This document shows positions 1-12,125 of a DNA stretch of 64,000 nucleotides, piece by piece. Source of the DNA: Hevea brasiliensis. Lineage: Eukaryota; Streptophyta; Magnoliopsida; Malpighiales; Euphorbiaceae. Under the pieces are notes generated by a model. That model saw only the letters and a list, made by a program, of their open reading frames with translations. It was not told the origin of the DNA and ran no database searches. A program made the translations under genes and the position numbers. The stretch's first letter is position 1, and each line of letters opens with the position of its first letter. The stretch is taken from positions 32,441,823 through 32,505,822 of the forward strand of contig NC_079510.1 of the NCBI RefSeq assembly GCF_030052815.1. The letters are read 5' to 3'.

Positions 1-3000
1 TGCTGCTCCTCTAATTTCTGTATCTGCGACAGCAATAAAAGCTATCGCTGAGTACTAAGACTCAGTGGTGCACAATATACTAAAATAATCTTTATGCAAA
101 ACTTAAAGCACATTCATTCAAAAATTTGACTAAACATGAAAATTAAATACAATCATGCATTGTAAGATTTTACATGTAAACCAAGTTTATTTCAAAGTAT
201 CAAAACACATTTCATAAAACCAACAGTTAAATCATGCCATTCGAAACAAATAGAATCTCAATAGCCAGAGGCTAAGAGAAATCACATGAATCTCGATAGC
301 CAGAGGCTAAAGAGAAATCATGTCACAAGGCTAGCTAGCTCAAATATATGGATATCCATTCACATCCTCTTCTACTGGCACACCTCAACACTTCTCCAGA
401 GAAGGAATCAAAATTCGAAACTAATTACCCCCACAAGTCGTGCTAGTGAGGTGTTCAAACATATGATCGTGATACTGTGGTTTTAAAACTTATCTTAACA
501 ATTTGCTAAACATTGTCATTTCAAATATACACAATAAATTTCACAATTTGAATCAAAACATCATAAGTAAGGTCACAATACTTTCAACAATTCAAAGCAA
601 CAATAAAATGCATATTTCATTCATTTAATCAATGAATTTTTTTAAAGCATAGTAATATTGTGCACAAACCTCAAACGAGTCGTCCTTTAGCCTCGACTCG
701 GTTCCTCGGGTTCCTTCCCGATATTCTTTTCAACTGAAACACACAATTTTACAATGTTTCAGTACTAGAACTTAAAATAAATTCAAAATAAACTTAGCTT
801 CACATTTACCTAACTCTAACGTGTTAAATTCGACGTTCTCGAAATTTTGTGTTTCGGGTTACTATTCACTGCACTATTCAAGTCAAATTATTGACTTTCT
901 AAGGCTTAATAGGTATGGGAACTCCAACTTCACCCACATACCACATTTTGGTCACCAAACTTGTTGGTTTTGGTCATTTGTTTAAAGCTTAGGTCATTTT
1001 GGCAAAATTACCAATTTTCGGTTTTGGTTTTCCGAAGTTGCACTATTCCATTGGTCGATCTACTGTTGGAATTTGACAAAACTTCCTTCATAGAAAATGT
1101 TCCTTATTGTCTTAAGTGTATTCTCATTTTTGGATCACCTCAATCGGAGTTTTGTAGCTCAAGTTATGGCCAAAATAAGTTTACTGTTCACGTGCACTGT
1201 TCATACTGCAATTTAGGTGCTGGCAGGTTTTTGGTCCAACTTTGGTCAATTATTTGATCAAGTTAAGTTCATAATTTGGTCTCACTTTCTTCATATGAAA
1301 TGTTGTACTATGTCTTCGATTTCCATCGGTTCAAGAATCGCCTAAATCCGAGTTTTCTAGAGAGAGTTATAGCTATCCAAACTTTGCTGCTCAACTAAAA
1401 ATCTGCAGAATTTCAGTACAGAAATTTTAACTTTGCTCAATGATTTGAATGAGTTAATGGCCTAATTTGGGTTGGTGTTCTTCATGAAAGTTTTAGGTCT
1501 ATATCATATCTAATTGCTGGTAAAATTTCAGGTCAATTTGACCTACCTAGCTCGAGTTATGACCAAATGAACAGTTACTGTTCATTTGGTCAGTTTAGTG
1601 CAGTGGCAGCCTGCTATCAACTCACTTTGGTCAATTGTTTCACCAAGTTTTGGTCAGTTTTTGGCAATGGTTCCTTAATGAAAATTGTGCTCTTTTATGT
1701 CTATTTTCATCTCCAATTGGTGGCATATCCATTAGGCTTGTAAAATTTGAGTTTTGGTCATTCAAAGTAGGTTTGGTCATGCTGCCAGCAGCATGACCAT
1801 TAACCTACGAATTTGGTTTAATTTTCTACCATTCCATTAGAATCTATTTGATCATAATTGACCATTATTTCACTTCATAATAGGTCAAAATTCAATTTAT
1901 GCATTTATCCAAATTTTTTTTGACTAACCATAACATTCAAACCCTAACTACTTCATCTCATGCATTTAACTCACTTGTTGAATTCTAATTGCATACTTAG
2001 AAGTTATACACTCATTCACACTAAACAAATTCATAATTTGTATCAAAATAATCCATCCTCAAACCTAAACCCTAGCTGCCCACACTTCTATTTGGTCCAC
2101 CATGCTTGATTTTATTCACTTATTTGTTGCTTACAAATGTAACTTAGCTACTTAAATATAAATTCAAAGAGAGAATGAAGGAAGAGTACCAACCTTAAGT
2201 GAGCAGAATTTTTAGCTCTAATTCTTCAATTTCACTCCCTTTTTCCTTTTCTTTTCTTCTTCAAATGCTTCCCCAAGTGAAGTTTACAAGTTTTTATGAA
2301 TTAATTTAGTGACAAAATAAGGTTAAGTGGGTGGAATCAAGCTTGTATCAAGCTTTCATGGGAGTTTTTTGGTGAGGGAGAGGAAGAGAGAATGGTTCAC
2401 GTTTTTGATGAAGTCTTTTTCTTTTTTTTTTTTTGTCTAATTTTGGCTTAAAGAAGACCACAAAAATCCCAAATAAATTAATTAATTAATTAAGCCTTTA
2501 TGACATCATTCATGATGTCATCACTTTGACTTTTCCATCTTTTTTTTTTTCTATTTATTTTTTTTTCTATTAGTTCTTTAATTTAATTCTCGATTCCAAA
2601 ATTTTCTTTTCTCCGATTTTATTTGACAGTTAGGTCAGGAGTCAGCTCTCGGGGTCAATTGACCAAATTGCCCCTCGCCGGTTCATCCCGGTTTGCAAAT
2701 AATCCAATATTTCTTCCGGCTCCCTGACCTAATTATTTGACTGACTTAACAGTTCTTTTTCGTGATTTCCTCTTTTCCACTGTGTTCATAAGGGTCCTAA
2801 GGACCGCAGCGTCACTTTTTACGGTTCGAAATTTGAGTTTAAAACGACTTCGCAGTCGTTCCCGAGGAGGTCACTCATCGCTGTGACTCTCGGCTCGTTT
2901 AACCTCTTATGTTCTGTTTTTCTTATTTATAGTTAACTAATTAAACATTACTAATTATTTGTGTTTATGGCTTCTCAAATTGTCTTAAGTGTGACCCTAA

Positions 3001-3074
3001 TCCCATTAATTTTCCGGACCGACACCGGTCACCGGAACAGTGAAATATACCAGGCTATACAACGGGGGTGTTAC
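1..3074 (-). repeat. Ty3/gypsy LTR, minus orientation, truncated by window edge
   Basis: Read on the minus strand, the segment begins at 3074 with TGTAACACCCCCG, the usual start of Tekay/Del-type chromovirus LTRs, and is followed by GC-richer promoter-like sequence (2640-3074) and long AT-rich sequence. No element coding sequence is visible; the short ORFs here are not gene-like. The left end, where the other LTR boundary or internal region should lie, is outside the window, so solo LTR and complete element cannot be told apart. It does not start like the LTR at 8466-10644 (TGTAATATCTGCC), so it belongs to another family. A short perfect hairpin (TGACATCAT/ATGATGTCA) lies at about 2500-2519. 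Confidence 0.45.
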
Positions 3075-3159
3075 AATCTCTCTACAGGTAAGCGATTAAC
3101 TTATCAATCTCTAAATATCGTTAGTTTGTGTTCATGACATGAGTATTCTTAAGGTGCCT

Positions 3160-5278
3160 TGTCACACCGAGTTTTTAGAATAGGGTCGTATCAACTTTGA
3201 CTTGTGCCATAAATATTATCTTTGGCCTCCTCTCATTTGCAAGTCTTATAGTTATCATTACTTTTAATTCTTTTTATGTTGTATAAGAGTGAAAGTTCGA
3301 GTCGTTAACACTTCATAAATACCGTAAGGAGTATGGATAAAAGTGACGACTTAGAAATTTTTGATCCGAATAAATAAGGAAAATAATTAGGAAAATAGAT
3401 GTATTTCGTATCGATGTAAAGGTTTGGATGAGTTGTGAGGTTGGAAACCGAGATTAGTCTAGACAAGTAAATTATGAGATCAAAAAAAATCGAGGCAAGC
3501 CCGAACGATAAGCTATAAGATCGAAAAATCAAGACAAATTCGGATCATAAGACACGAAACCTGGAATAGAAAAGTTCGGACAATAAGCTATAGGGGTGGA
3601 AACAAAGGAGTTCGAATAGTGTAGAAATCGAGGAATAACGCAGAAGATCAATGAAGAGTTCGAATCAACATTCGTGACTTTTAAATTCACTTTTAAAAAT
3701 AGGGAGTTCAGAAGAGAGTTCTTTTCTTAAATTCCTGTAATTTAACCTTTTATAAAGTGTCTGATACTATATCAGAAAGACCGGGAGAGTCCTTTCCTAG
3801 GTTCTTAAACAAAAGAGATCGGGAGAGAGTCCTTTCCTGAATTCTCTTAGCCAAAAGTTCTAAAATATTTTAAGAGATCAGGAGAGAGTCCTTTCCTGAA
3901 TTCTCTTAGCTAAAATTCTAATAAAAATATTTTAAGAGATCGGAAGAGAGTCTTTTCCTAAATTTTCTTAGCCAAAATTCTAATAAAAATATTTTAAGAG
4001 ATCAGGAGAGAGTTTTTTCCTAAATTTTCTTAGCCAAAATTCTAATAAAAATATTTTAAGAGATCGAGTGAGAGTCCTTTCCTGAATTCTCTTAGCCAAA
4101 AGTTCTAAAATATTTTAAGAGATCGGGAGAGAATCCTTTCCTGAATTTTCTTAGCCAAAATCCTAATAAAAATATTTTAAGGGATCGGGAGAGAGTTCTT
4201 TCCTGAATTTTCTTAGCCAAAATTCTAATAAAAATATTTTAAGAGATCGGGAGAGAGTCATTTCCTAAATTTTCTTAGCTAAAGTTCTAATAAAGATGTT
4301 TTGTATAAATTAGGGGAGACCAGGAGAGAGTCCTTTCCTTTCTAGCCCCGATACTTTTATTATAAAATTCATCACATATTCGAAACAATGGGTCTGCGGG
4401 AGAGTCCTTCCAAAGAATCCCGAATCTTATATTGAGGCCTGGTGGAGAGTCCTCCTCAAGGCCCTCATATTTATATTACTAGGGTAGAGTTTTTCCTTCA
4501 GTATGGCTTAATAAAAAAATATCATAATTCCTTAAAAATGAAACGATATGGGTAAAGGTTTCACTGGTAATTTTCCTGATGATGGGACCTTCCTCTATTA
4601 ACTGAGAGTCCTCATTAATAAAGAGAATTCTCTAGTTTTTAACTAACACATCCCTTTTGAATTAGAGTCCTAATTAAAAGGAATAAAAATCTATACCCAT
4701 ATCGGCTCTCAAAGTATCCATCACACACACTGCACCCTCAGTTATTTGAATGCCAATGATGAGATACATAATGTGTGAGCCGAGAGTCCTCTTCACTCGT
4801 TATGAATCTTTAGAGACCAAATAAAAACTCTTCTGAATTAGAGTCCTAATTCGAAGAGAGAGGAATTTAATAAAATACTTAACAAATTAAATAAACACAA
4901 CACCAATTTACTGTAGGGTCATCCCATATACTCGTGTTCTTGGGAAGCCCGAAATGGTGAAATATCAAACGTTCCTTTTATTAATAATAGGGACCAACAT
5001 TATAATTCTAACCCTAAAATTATTGATCTTAACTTATGAAAAGTACATCGTTAAATCTGCTTACCCTCATTGAGTGATGAAGTGGGGTGCCTAACACCTT
5101 CCTCACCCGTAAATGAACACTGAACCTAGAATCTCTGTTTAAGAAGTGGTTTTATAAATGTTTAAATTTTTATTTTTGCAAAATGGTTTCCTTTAATTTC
5201 TCTCAAAATTAAAGTGGCGACTCCTCACTTTTTCCACTTCTGTGAGAATCGTCCGGCGATCGCAAAACCCTTGCGACA
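3160..5278 (+). repeat. Tat/Ogre-like Ty3/gypsy LTR (solo or truncated)
   Basis: The segment starts TGTCACACC and ends TTGCGACA. Near the end it carries two phrases I know from Tat/Ogre LTRs: GGGGTGCCTAACACCTTCC (about 5083-5101) and GTGGCGACTCC (about 5214-5224). No primer-binding site or Tat coding region follows; instead the next base continues a minus-strand RT reading frame of another element, so this LTR was inserted into that element or joined to it. No matching 5 bp target duplication is visible (TGCCT on the left, ATCAC on the right), so later deletion or recombination is likely. The exact left boundary is the weaker call. Confidence 0.5.
3781..4340 (+). repeat. Tandem repeat, ~62 bp unit, about 8-9 copies
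   Basis: Successive units start at about 3811, 3873, 3934, 3996, 4058, 4117, 4179 and 4241, so spacing is 59-62 bp. Each unit reads roughly AAGAGATCGGGAGAGAGTCC, then TTTCCTGAATT, TCTTAGCCAAAA and an AT-rich tail. The core GAGAGTCC recurs in shorter contexts up to about 4860. It lies inside the Tat-like LTR, so it is LTR-internal satellite-like sequence rather than a separate locus. Units differ by point changes and there are no unique spacers, which rules out a CRISPR array. Confidence 0.8.
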
Positions 5279-5284
5279 ATCACT

Positions 5285-6680
5285 CCATTCAAACTTCTTA
5301 TTCTTCTAAGTTAACCTAGTCATTAGAGTATCTATGTTGGAGAAATTAGGGACAAATCCTATAATAACCAGCCAAACCTAGGAAACTCTTGATCTCTATC
5401 ACTATGGTTGCCCTTGCCCTATCTGCTACTACTTCTACCTTCTTCGGATCCATTTCGGTTCCATATTTTGTCACCATAAGAGTGATATACTCCTTGGCTA
5501 GAACTCACACTTGGAGAACTTGGCATATAACTGATGCTCCCTCAGCATTGAAGAATTATTCTTAAATGTTGTGCATGCTTTTTTAGACTTTTGGAATGCA
5601 CTAATATATCATCAATAAAGACAATTACAAAGTGATCCAAATATTATCTAAATACCCTATTCATGAGATCCATAAATGCAGTTAGGGCATTTATTAACCC
5701 AAATAGCATCACAAGGAACTCATAATGCTTGTATCTATGCTGAAATGTCATCTTCGAAATATCTAACTCCTTAATCTTCAACTGGTGATATCTGAACCTC
5801 AAATCTATCTCTGAAAAACAATTAGTTCTAACTAGCTAATTAAACAAGTCATCAATATGGGGTAGAGGGTACTTGTTCTTCATAGTTATCTTGTTCAACT
5901 GCCTATAGTCAATGCACAACCTCAAGGATCCATCCTTTTTCTTTATAAATAGTACAAGAGCAACCTAAGGAGAAGTACTCAGTCTGATAAATTCCTTATC
6001 CACTAATTTCTGCAGTTGTTCTTTTAATTCTTTCAACTCTGCAGGAGCCATCCTGTAAGGAGAAATAGATATGGGTCTAGTACCAGGCACTAGATCAATT
6101 TCAAAATCTATCTCCCTTTTAGGTGGCAGACTGAGTAGTTTCTTAGAAAACACATCTAAAAACTCTCTTACCACAGGAACTATTTTTGATGCACTTCTTT
6201 TGATGCACTTCTGTACTCCATAACTTCTCTCACATGGTTTACTAGCTTGTATTATAGAGATCATCCCCTTCACTGCTGACTTTTGATCTCCCTAGAAGAG
6301 TACCTCTAACTTGTCTAGTCCTCTAACTTTACTCCCTTGTTTCTATAGTCTAAGGTGGTAAAATTGGCTAAGAGCCAATCCATCCACAGAATGACATCAG
6401 AATCTATCAATTCTAGGACCACTAGGTCAGCTAGAAAATATTTATCCTCCAACATCACTGGACAGGCGTAATAGATTATCTCTGTCACCAAAGGATCACA
6501 CTTTGGCCCATTAACAAGCAATGGATATTATAGACTTGAAAATAGTAAACCTAATATCAAAACTGTTTCGGACTTAACAAAAGAATGGGATGTCCTAGGA
6601 TCAATCAAAACATGCGCATCGAAACTTTTTACCTGACACCACAATGTTGGAGGCATTGGTTTCCTATTGTGTCATGGTAA
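5285..6680 (-). pseudogene. Ty3/gypsy protease and reverse transcriptase remnant
   Basis: From right to left on the minus strand: a retropepsin active-site region near 6610-6640, where the expected D-S/T-G reads as DPR followed by a THSFV-like stretch; a protease tail with DVILWMDWL (about 6380-6410); then a linker with [15 protein letters not shown] and [15 protein letters not shown] (5965-6273); then RT with the CIDYRQLN motif (about 5905-5930), an FIDD active-site box (about 5610-5625) and the FLGLAGYYR motif (about 5355-5395). Several in-frame stops and frameshifts interrupt it. It cannot make a working enzyme. Confidence 0.8.
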
Positions 6681-6699
6681 ATATCTGCACCGATGTTAT

Positions 6700-8214
6700 T
6701 AAACCCTTTCCTTGAGAGCCTGCTATAGAGAAAGAAGAACCTTGTCCTCTTTCTGATGAGGGACCTATAAAAGTTTATCTCACTACTGATTGAGCCACAC
6801 TGCTTGACCTAGTCTGCTGCTGTGAAGCCACCCTTTCCATGTTAGGCCACTCCCTAAAAATGTGCCCCTCCTGACCATAGCTATAATATTAGGAAGTTAC
6901 AAACCTATAAACTCCTCGATAAGGCTTCCCACATCTTGCACTATTAGAGATATCTGAACTCAAACTAGAGATGCCTCCCCTCCTAAGGCCTGACTTAATT
7001 CTGTTCTAGAACTTATTCTTCTTTTGCTTCTTACCAAACTTCCCTCCTTTATCCTTCTTAGTTTCAGATGAAGAAATAGTCTGGGTTAAATGATCAAACC
7101 TCTCTGTTTCAATAACCTTAAGAATTATGGATTACTTAGCTTTTGTACTTTTTAAGTTCAGTCTCCCTTTAATGAGAGCTCCAGCCTCCATCTTTCTTAT
7201 AGCATCTACTATGGAATGAAAGCTGTGGGTTTCTGTAGCCAAAATTAATGATAAGTATCTAGAGTACAACTTCTAAGTGTACCTTTTTACCTCCTTCTTA
7301 TATGTATTATGCTCTTGCCCCACATACTACAGAAGCTTAACAAACTTATTCATATACTCGTCCATACTCATATTAGAAGTTTGTCTCAATTATTCAAACT
7401 CCACCACTTTCAGTTCTCTGGAGCTTTCTGGAAAAGCCCAATTTATAAACTCTGTCACAAACTAAGACTAGGTCATATTGTTAACTCTGTCTTTCAATAT
7501 AGGACTTATACTATTCCTTCACCTTCTTATATTTTAAGGTAAAGTCAGCCATCTAAATGGCCTTACTATCATTGGTGTCTAATTCATCAGCTATCATTTT
7601 AACTACCCTAATGTACTCGAAAGGATCATTTCCTTCCTTGTACATCATCTTTGCTTTATTTTGACTACTTGCCCCGATCTTTTGTGTAGGAACTATTGGA
7701 GCTATAGGGGGTGGTGGTGGTATTTGATCTCTTATCGAGGGTGCTACTATGGAGGGTACATGGGATATGGGTTGTACGATGGGAAGTAAGGTGGGTAGAG
7801 CATGAAAGGAGGATATTGAGGTTAGCCCATAAATTTAGGGTTTTTAAAAGTCCCCTATTGTTGGTATTGATATCCAAACCCATACTCTGGTCCTGTCTAT
7901 AGAGGAGATATGAACTCTAACTCATCTCCTCCCTCCTCAAAACTATCTTCTCCCATCATTCCCACACCCCAAGGCTTAGGATTCTCATACTGTTGGGCGA
8001 AGCCATAAGAACTCTTTCTACCATCTACAGATATTCTAGGTGCTTGTGCAATCTCCTTGCTGACTTCAAAGGACCTTCTGAGACCTATTGAAGATTCTCT
8101 CCTTCCACCTCTGCTTGCTCTCTCCCTGATAATAGGATTGGCGAGTAGTGCTCTTATACCCTCATTTTTAGGTGGAGCGCTGGTCAGCCCAGTGGACCTT
8201 CTTGAACCTTGCAT
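6700..8214 (-). pseudogene. Ty3/gypsy gag remnant
   Basis: The presumed start is the ATG at 8214 (reading MQGSRRST). A Gly/Arg/Ser-rich N-terminus follows, then a Pro/Tyr-rich stretch (7730-7900), the gag core and a CCHC zinc knuckle near 6840-6890 whose first Cys is now Tyr (YYSYGQEGHIFREW). The frame is open from 8262 to 7897 and then broken repeatedly. The position directly behind the PBS and ahead of the protease supports gag. Its N-terminal sequence does not resemble the gag of the chromovirus at 38935, so the two elements are different lineages or very diverged. Confidence 0.65.
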
Positions 8215-8450
8215 TTCTAAAAGTAAACAAGAAGTGTTGAGCACATAAAAGTTTATGTGCATTCACATGAACACATAACACACAATCAACCATAACATGA
8301 AACCTAACGTACACATAACATTCATCACATAACATATAGGGACTCAACCCTATTGGACATGTATTTTCCTAATTGTGCTGGTCAATAAACTTCCTTTTGC
8401 CTTTCTTCCATACTCTTGCTAGCATCTAAGTCCACTCATCTAACCTAGAG

Positions 8451-8462
8451 CTCTGATACCAA
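8451..8462 (-). other. Primer-binding site (tRNA-iMet type)
   Basis: The minus strand reads TGGTATCAGAGC, the standard plant retrotransposon PBS complementary to the 3' end of initiator methionine tRNA. It lies 3 bp inside the LTR end at 8466. Confidence 0.9.
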
Positions 8463-8465
8463 CTT

Positions 8466-10644
8466 TGTAATGATCCAAACTAAGGGGTCGTTACCGACAC
8501 TAGGGATAGGGTCAACTTAAGGCTGCCAAAACCCACAGCAAGCCTAAAACCTGCAAAATATACATATATTCCCACATCTCACTATCTTAACATACATCAA
8601 ACCATTACACCTTAGTCCTTTCATCCACACATAAACATTTATAACATAACAATGATTTATAATTTGAACCTTAACATACATAAGATCCAAAGTGTAATGA
8701 TTCAACATGCATACCCTCAAAAGGGTTAACACCACATATACATTATCATACTTAACCAATTATTACATAATTCCAATTTTCATTAATTATCAGCACAGTA
8801 CTATCCATTTATAAATTACATATCCATCTATCCATACATTATACATAAAGGAAAAGCTAAGGCTACCCTTGCTACTCTCTCCTCAAAGAACTCTTCTAGT
8901 CTTCGTAGGGGTAAGGGGAATGGGGTAAGCTTATACAAGCTCAGTGAGTAAACTAACCATCATTAATTGTATTATTCATTCATACATGTGTAATGCATCA
9001 TTCACATGGATTTTTACATCACAAACATTTCACATAAAATGGACATTATTACCAATAACTCTATAAACTTTCCTTTTAAACATGACCTGTATCATGTACC
9101 CAGGGGAAACTTTCAGATCTCCCTTAAAGGGCAACGTCAAGATCTCCCCTTAAGATTTACTTATGGATCTATAATATACGTAACATTACATAAATATAAC
9201 ATAGGGGGAGTAATGGGTCATCCAATATCCATCAATGCACCGACAGTAATTTATGCAATTATGCATTATCTTCATGTTTTAGATACATACATCCTAAATA
9301 AATATGATATGATGCATGAGGATGCTCATTAATTACTTGTAAATAGTTTTCATTTCATTAAGGTTAAAGTTACTCACCTCTTATAGCCTATCAACCTCCT
9401 TACTCAAATGGGGGCTATCCTTGGGTCCTTACTCTTTCGAGTCCCTCGAGACCGATCCTATAAAATCGGACCCTAGAGTGTTATATAAGGCTCTAAAACT
9501 CTATACATAATATAAACATCTTATTTTAGGCCTTAGGAACCATGAAATTAGGTTTTGAAATCTTGGAATCAAAGGGAAAAATAAATGGGGAGAACTAAAT
9601 TCAGTTGCCAAAATCTTGGGATTCAACTGTTGAACCTTGGAACATCGAGTGCCCATTTTGGACAGTAGCCTTTATGGCTACCGAAGTCTAGGACTTCGAC
9701 TGTCGAACTTAGAAAATTTCTAGATTTTCCAAGAAAATGCAAGCATTGGCAAGCTCTAGCTTTTAGCAGCCAAACTTGGGAATTTTTAGAATTTCCAAGT
9801 CAAAAACCTACAGATCTCTTCTTCCATCAACACCCAAATTATTTTAAAGTTCTAAAACATAACCCCATCACATATATACATCTCTAGGGCCTAGAACAAC
9901 TAGAAAACATGCTTAATAGCCACTTACATTCATCAAAACTCAAATCCTAGGTTCTCCTCAAACCCAACATAGCATAAGCTTCCAAAACTAAACTCGAAAT
10001 AACTTTTCATGAAATTAATGCTTTAAAACTGAATTCTTTATCAACTCTCTTAGATCTATCTATTAAATCAAGAAGAAAAGAAAGTTACCTCTTTTATTGG
10101 AGCTTAGAGGCGGGAGAGACAAAACTTCAAAACTTGAATCTACTATTCCACACTTCTAAATGAAAGAATCCACCTCCAGATCTTCAAAACTCAAAGGAAT
10201 CTTTTCAAAGAGCTCATTGCATGCCCTAGTAGTTGAGAGAGAGAGGAAAGGAGGAAAATCCAATTGTTTTAGGTAGGAAATGAGCTGAGATCCCTTTTAT
10301 ATCCTCTTTGTCTAAAGACTTTCAGCTGCCGAAAGTTCGACTTAAAGCTGCCAGAGTTGATTCTGCCCAAATGGTATTTGATCTATAAAAAAAATTTCGG
10401 TTGCTGAAAGCCTATCCTTCGGCTATCAAAATTTCTTCTCCCAAAATAACTACTTTAAAAATTTTTTTAAAGAATAAAACCCTTAAAACTTTTTCATTCT
10501 TAAATACATTTTGAATATTTAAACACACATATATAAATATATTTCACATCTTACCGCCACTCTCTTGTCAATGAAGTCTTAGTTTTCGCCAAAATATTCC
10601 GTCAAGGATAGATATTCTGACATCAGAAAGTGGCAGATATTACA
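8466..10644 (-). repeat. 5' LTR of the decayed minus-strand gypsy element
   Basis: The minus strand begins TGTAATATCTGCC at 10644 and ends GGATCATTACA at 8466, giving TG..CA ends within the short inverted repeat TGTAAT/ATTACA, length 2179 bp. The PBS follows directly. The flank right of 10644 is GTATT; the partner target duplication cannot be tested because the 3' LTR is lost. The ORFs inside (for example 9006-9332) are not gene-like. Confidence 0.8.
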
Positions 10645-10727
10645 GTATTATTCAATAAAAATAAATAAGAACAAAAAATAAAATAAGGTTATTCACATGT
10701 TTCTTTAATATATATATATATATATTT

Positions 10728-10758
<31 letters not shown>

Positions 10759-11270
10759 GTTTGGGTTGAACTTTTACTATGTCAACCTGAACCCAAACTG
10801 GAAATTTAGTTTGTAATTATTTTCAAACCATAACAAATATTTAAATGTATAAAATCACTAATTTTGATTTAGATATATTCAGGTTGATTAGTTTAGCGAT
10901 TTCTTTGTCCACCCTAACGGGATATTGGTGTTTTGTATGTTTTTTTGGATTTAGTTGCTGAAATTTGATAGATATTGTGTAATTAATTGCTTGTGTATTG
11001 CATCTGAATTTTTTTTTATTATTCTTTCTTTTTTCTATATGCAATGAAAAGAAGATTGTTGTTCTTTGGGAAATTAGAAGAATGGCATTTTACATCTGGG
11101 TATCACATGAGTTTAGTTGCTAAAGTTTTGAACTTTGATTGAATCTTGAAATTGAAAGAAAATTGATTGATTGAATCGAACTAATTTATTTCAATTCAAT
11201 TTAATTCAATTGGTCTTTATATTTAATTTAGTTTGCTCTCTCATAAAGTATATTTTTATTTTCCGATTTT
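10645..11270. other. Intergenic, low-complexity
   Basis: AT-rich sequence with a (TA)n run at about 10709-10725 followed directly by a (GA)n run at about 10727-10754. I see no gene, RNA or transposon end here. Confidence 0.6.
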
Positions 11271-11609
11271 TCAATTTTGATTCTGTTCAAAACCGAATTG
11301 ATAGTTTGCACAGCCAGAGTTGCTACTTCTCTCGCTAACAATACACTCCCTCCTCCAACTCTTCTTGCAACACTTCGATAGATTTTGCTCAAACTCCCTT
11401 CGCACCAATTCTTCCTGACTAGATTCTACCAATACACTTCGGAATATATCTAAATGGCGCTTACAACCTGCAAATTCAAGGGATTCAAGGCAAATCTCCC
11501 TTAACATGTCTTTTGGATTGCTCTTCCAATAAGTCCAAATGGACCAACTCCCATCAGAAGGCAAGTCCAAAGAACTCAGGTACATGGGCTTTTTATGATC
11601 AATTAAGAT
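11271..11609 (-). pseudogene. Unidentified ORF remnant beside the AAA fragment
   Basis: The minus strand stays open for about 110 codons, with a protein-like composition (Cys, Trp and charged residues, for example SWSIWTYWKSNPKDML and CCKKSWRRE). I do not recognise the family. Its upstream part runs into the duplicated AAA-ATPase fragment at 11610, so the ORF as a whole is a chance join of host sequence with a dead ATPase. This part is not repeated in unit 2: the duplication breakpoint falls at its edge. It may be a decayed exon of an unrelated gene. Confidence 0.25.
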
Positions 11610-12125
11610 TCCATAAAATATTTCTATAATCTTCCGACCATTTAGCAAAATATCTTTACTGTCATTCATGCGCAATCTATTACCTCAATGACAATTATTG
11701 ATTTGATGGATGCTTCGATCAGTAGCTTTCTTAAATCTGTATTATCCTTATTTCAATAACATATATATCATAATTCAATAAATTAGCAATGGCAGCAATC
11801 ATTGGTGATTTTCCAGTACCAGGACAATTATAAAAGACGTAGCCACGTTTCCGAACCTTCTCAATTCTTGCATAATACTCTTTAAACTTGTTAAATGTAA
11901 CAATATCATCCATGGTCTCCTTCTTCTTGCTTGGATCTATAAAAAGTGTTTCAAATGAAGCCCGATGCTCATACATAATATGGCTTCACGTTCTCTTCTT
12001 GTTGTACATAGTCGCTTTCGCTAGGATCATTAGTGTAAATCTTTCGCTATCTGTTCCTATCCCCAATAGCCTTCCTTTCTTCCATCACATATTTGAAGTA
12101 AGACAGGTAACAAATTTGAAATATT
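11610..12125 (-). pseudogene. AAA-ATPase (ASD/OM66-like) pseudogene fragment, copy 1
   Basis: The minus strand matches the middle of the intact neighbours: the VMEERKAIGDRNR / RKIYTND stretch, SHIMYEHRASFETL, KEYYARI, then a Walker A reading NCPGTGKSP where the family has GPPGTGKST, NLLNYDIY, and a Walker B reading IVIEVIDCA where the family has IVIEDIDCS. Damage includes a stop (12046-12048) replacing Gln in RNRQRK, a frameshift before the SHIMYEH motif, another after the second Walker-region strand and a stop at 11666-11668 after Walker B. The N-terminal membrane region, sensor and arginine-finger regions are missing. It is an old relic, and its copy in unit 2 carries further damage. Confidence 0.85.

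Larger units (their letters stand above)
5279..10644 (-). mobile_element. Decayed Ty3/gypsy retrotransposon, 3' half missing
   Basis: On the minus strand the order is LTR (10644-8466), tRNA-iMet-type PBS (8462-8451), gag (from 8214), zinc knuckle, protease and RT (to 5285). The order PR-RT with no integrase before RT, together with the LTR and PBS, makes it Ty3/gypsy. The copy stops inside pol, in the KFEWSD-like motif after RT, where the Tat-like LTR begins; RNase H, integrase and the 3' LTR are absent. Many stops and frameshifts make it an old copy. No left-flank continuation of pol is visible beyond the Tat-like LTR, so the event was not a simple insertion. Confidence 0.8.

Noticed and set aside
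3781..4340. Regular ~62 bp repeats resembling a CRISPR array
   Set aside because: Units repeat in full with no unique spacers, and lie in a plant retrotransposon LTR.
9006..9332. 108-codon ORF
   Set aside because: Lies inside the 5' LTR of the decayed gypsy element; no domain.
1..10644. Pairing the LTR at 1-3074 with the LTR at 8466-10644 as one element
   Set aside because: Start sequences differ (TGTAACACCCCC versus TGTAATATCTGCC), so they are different families.
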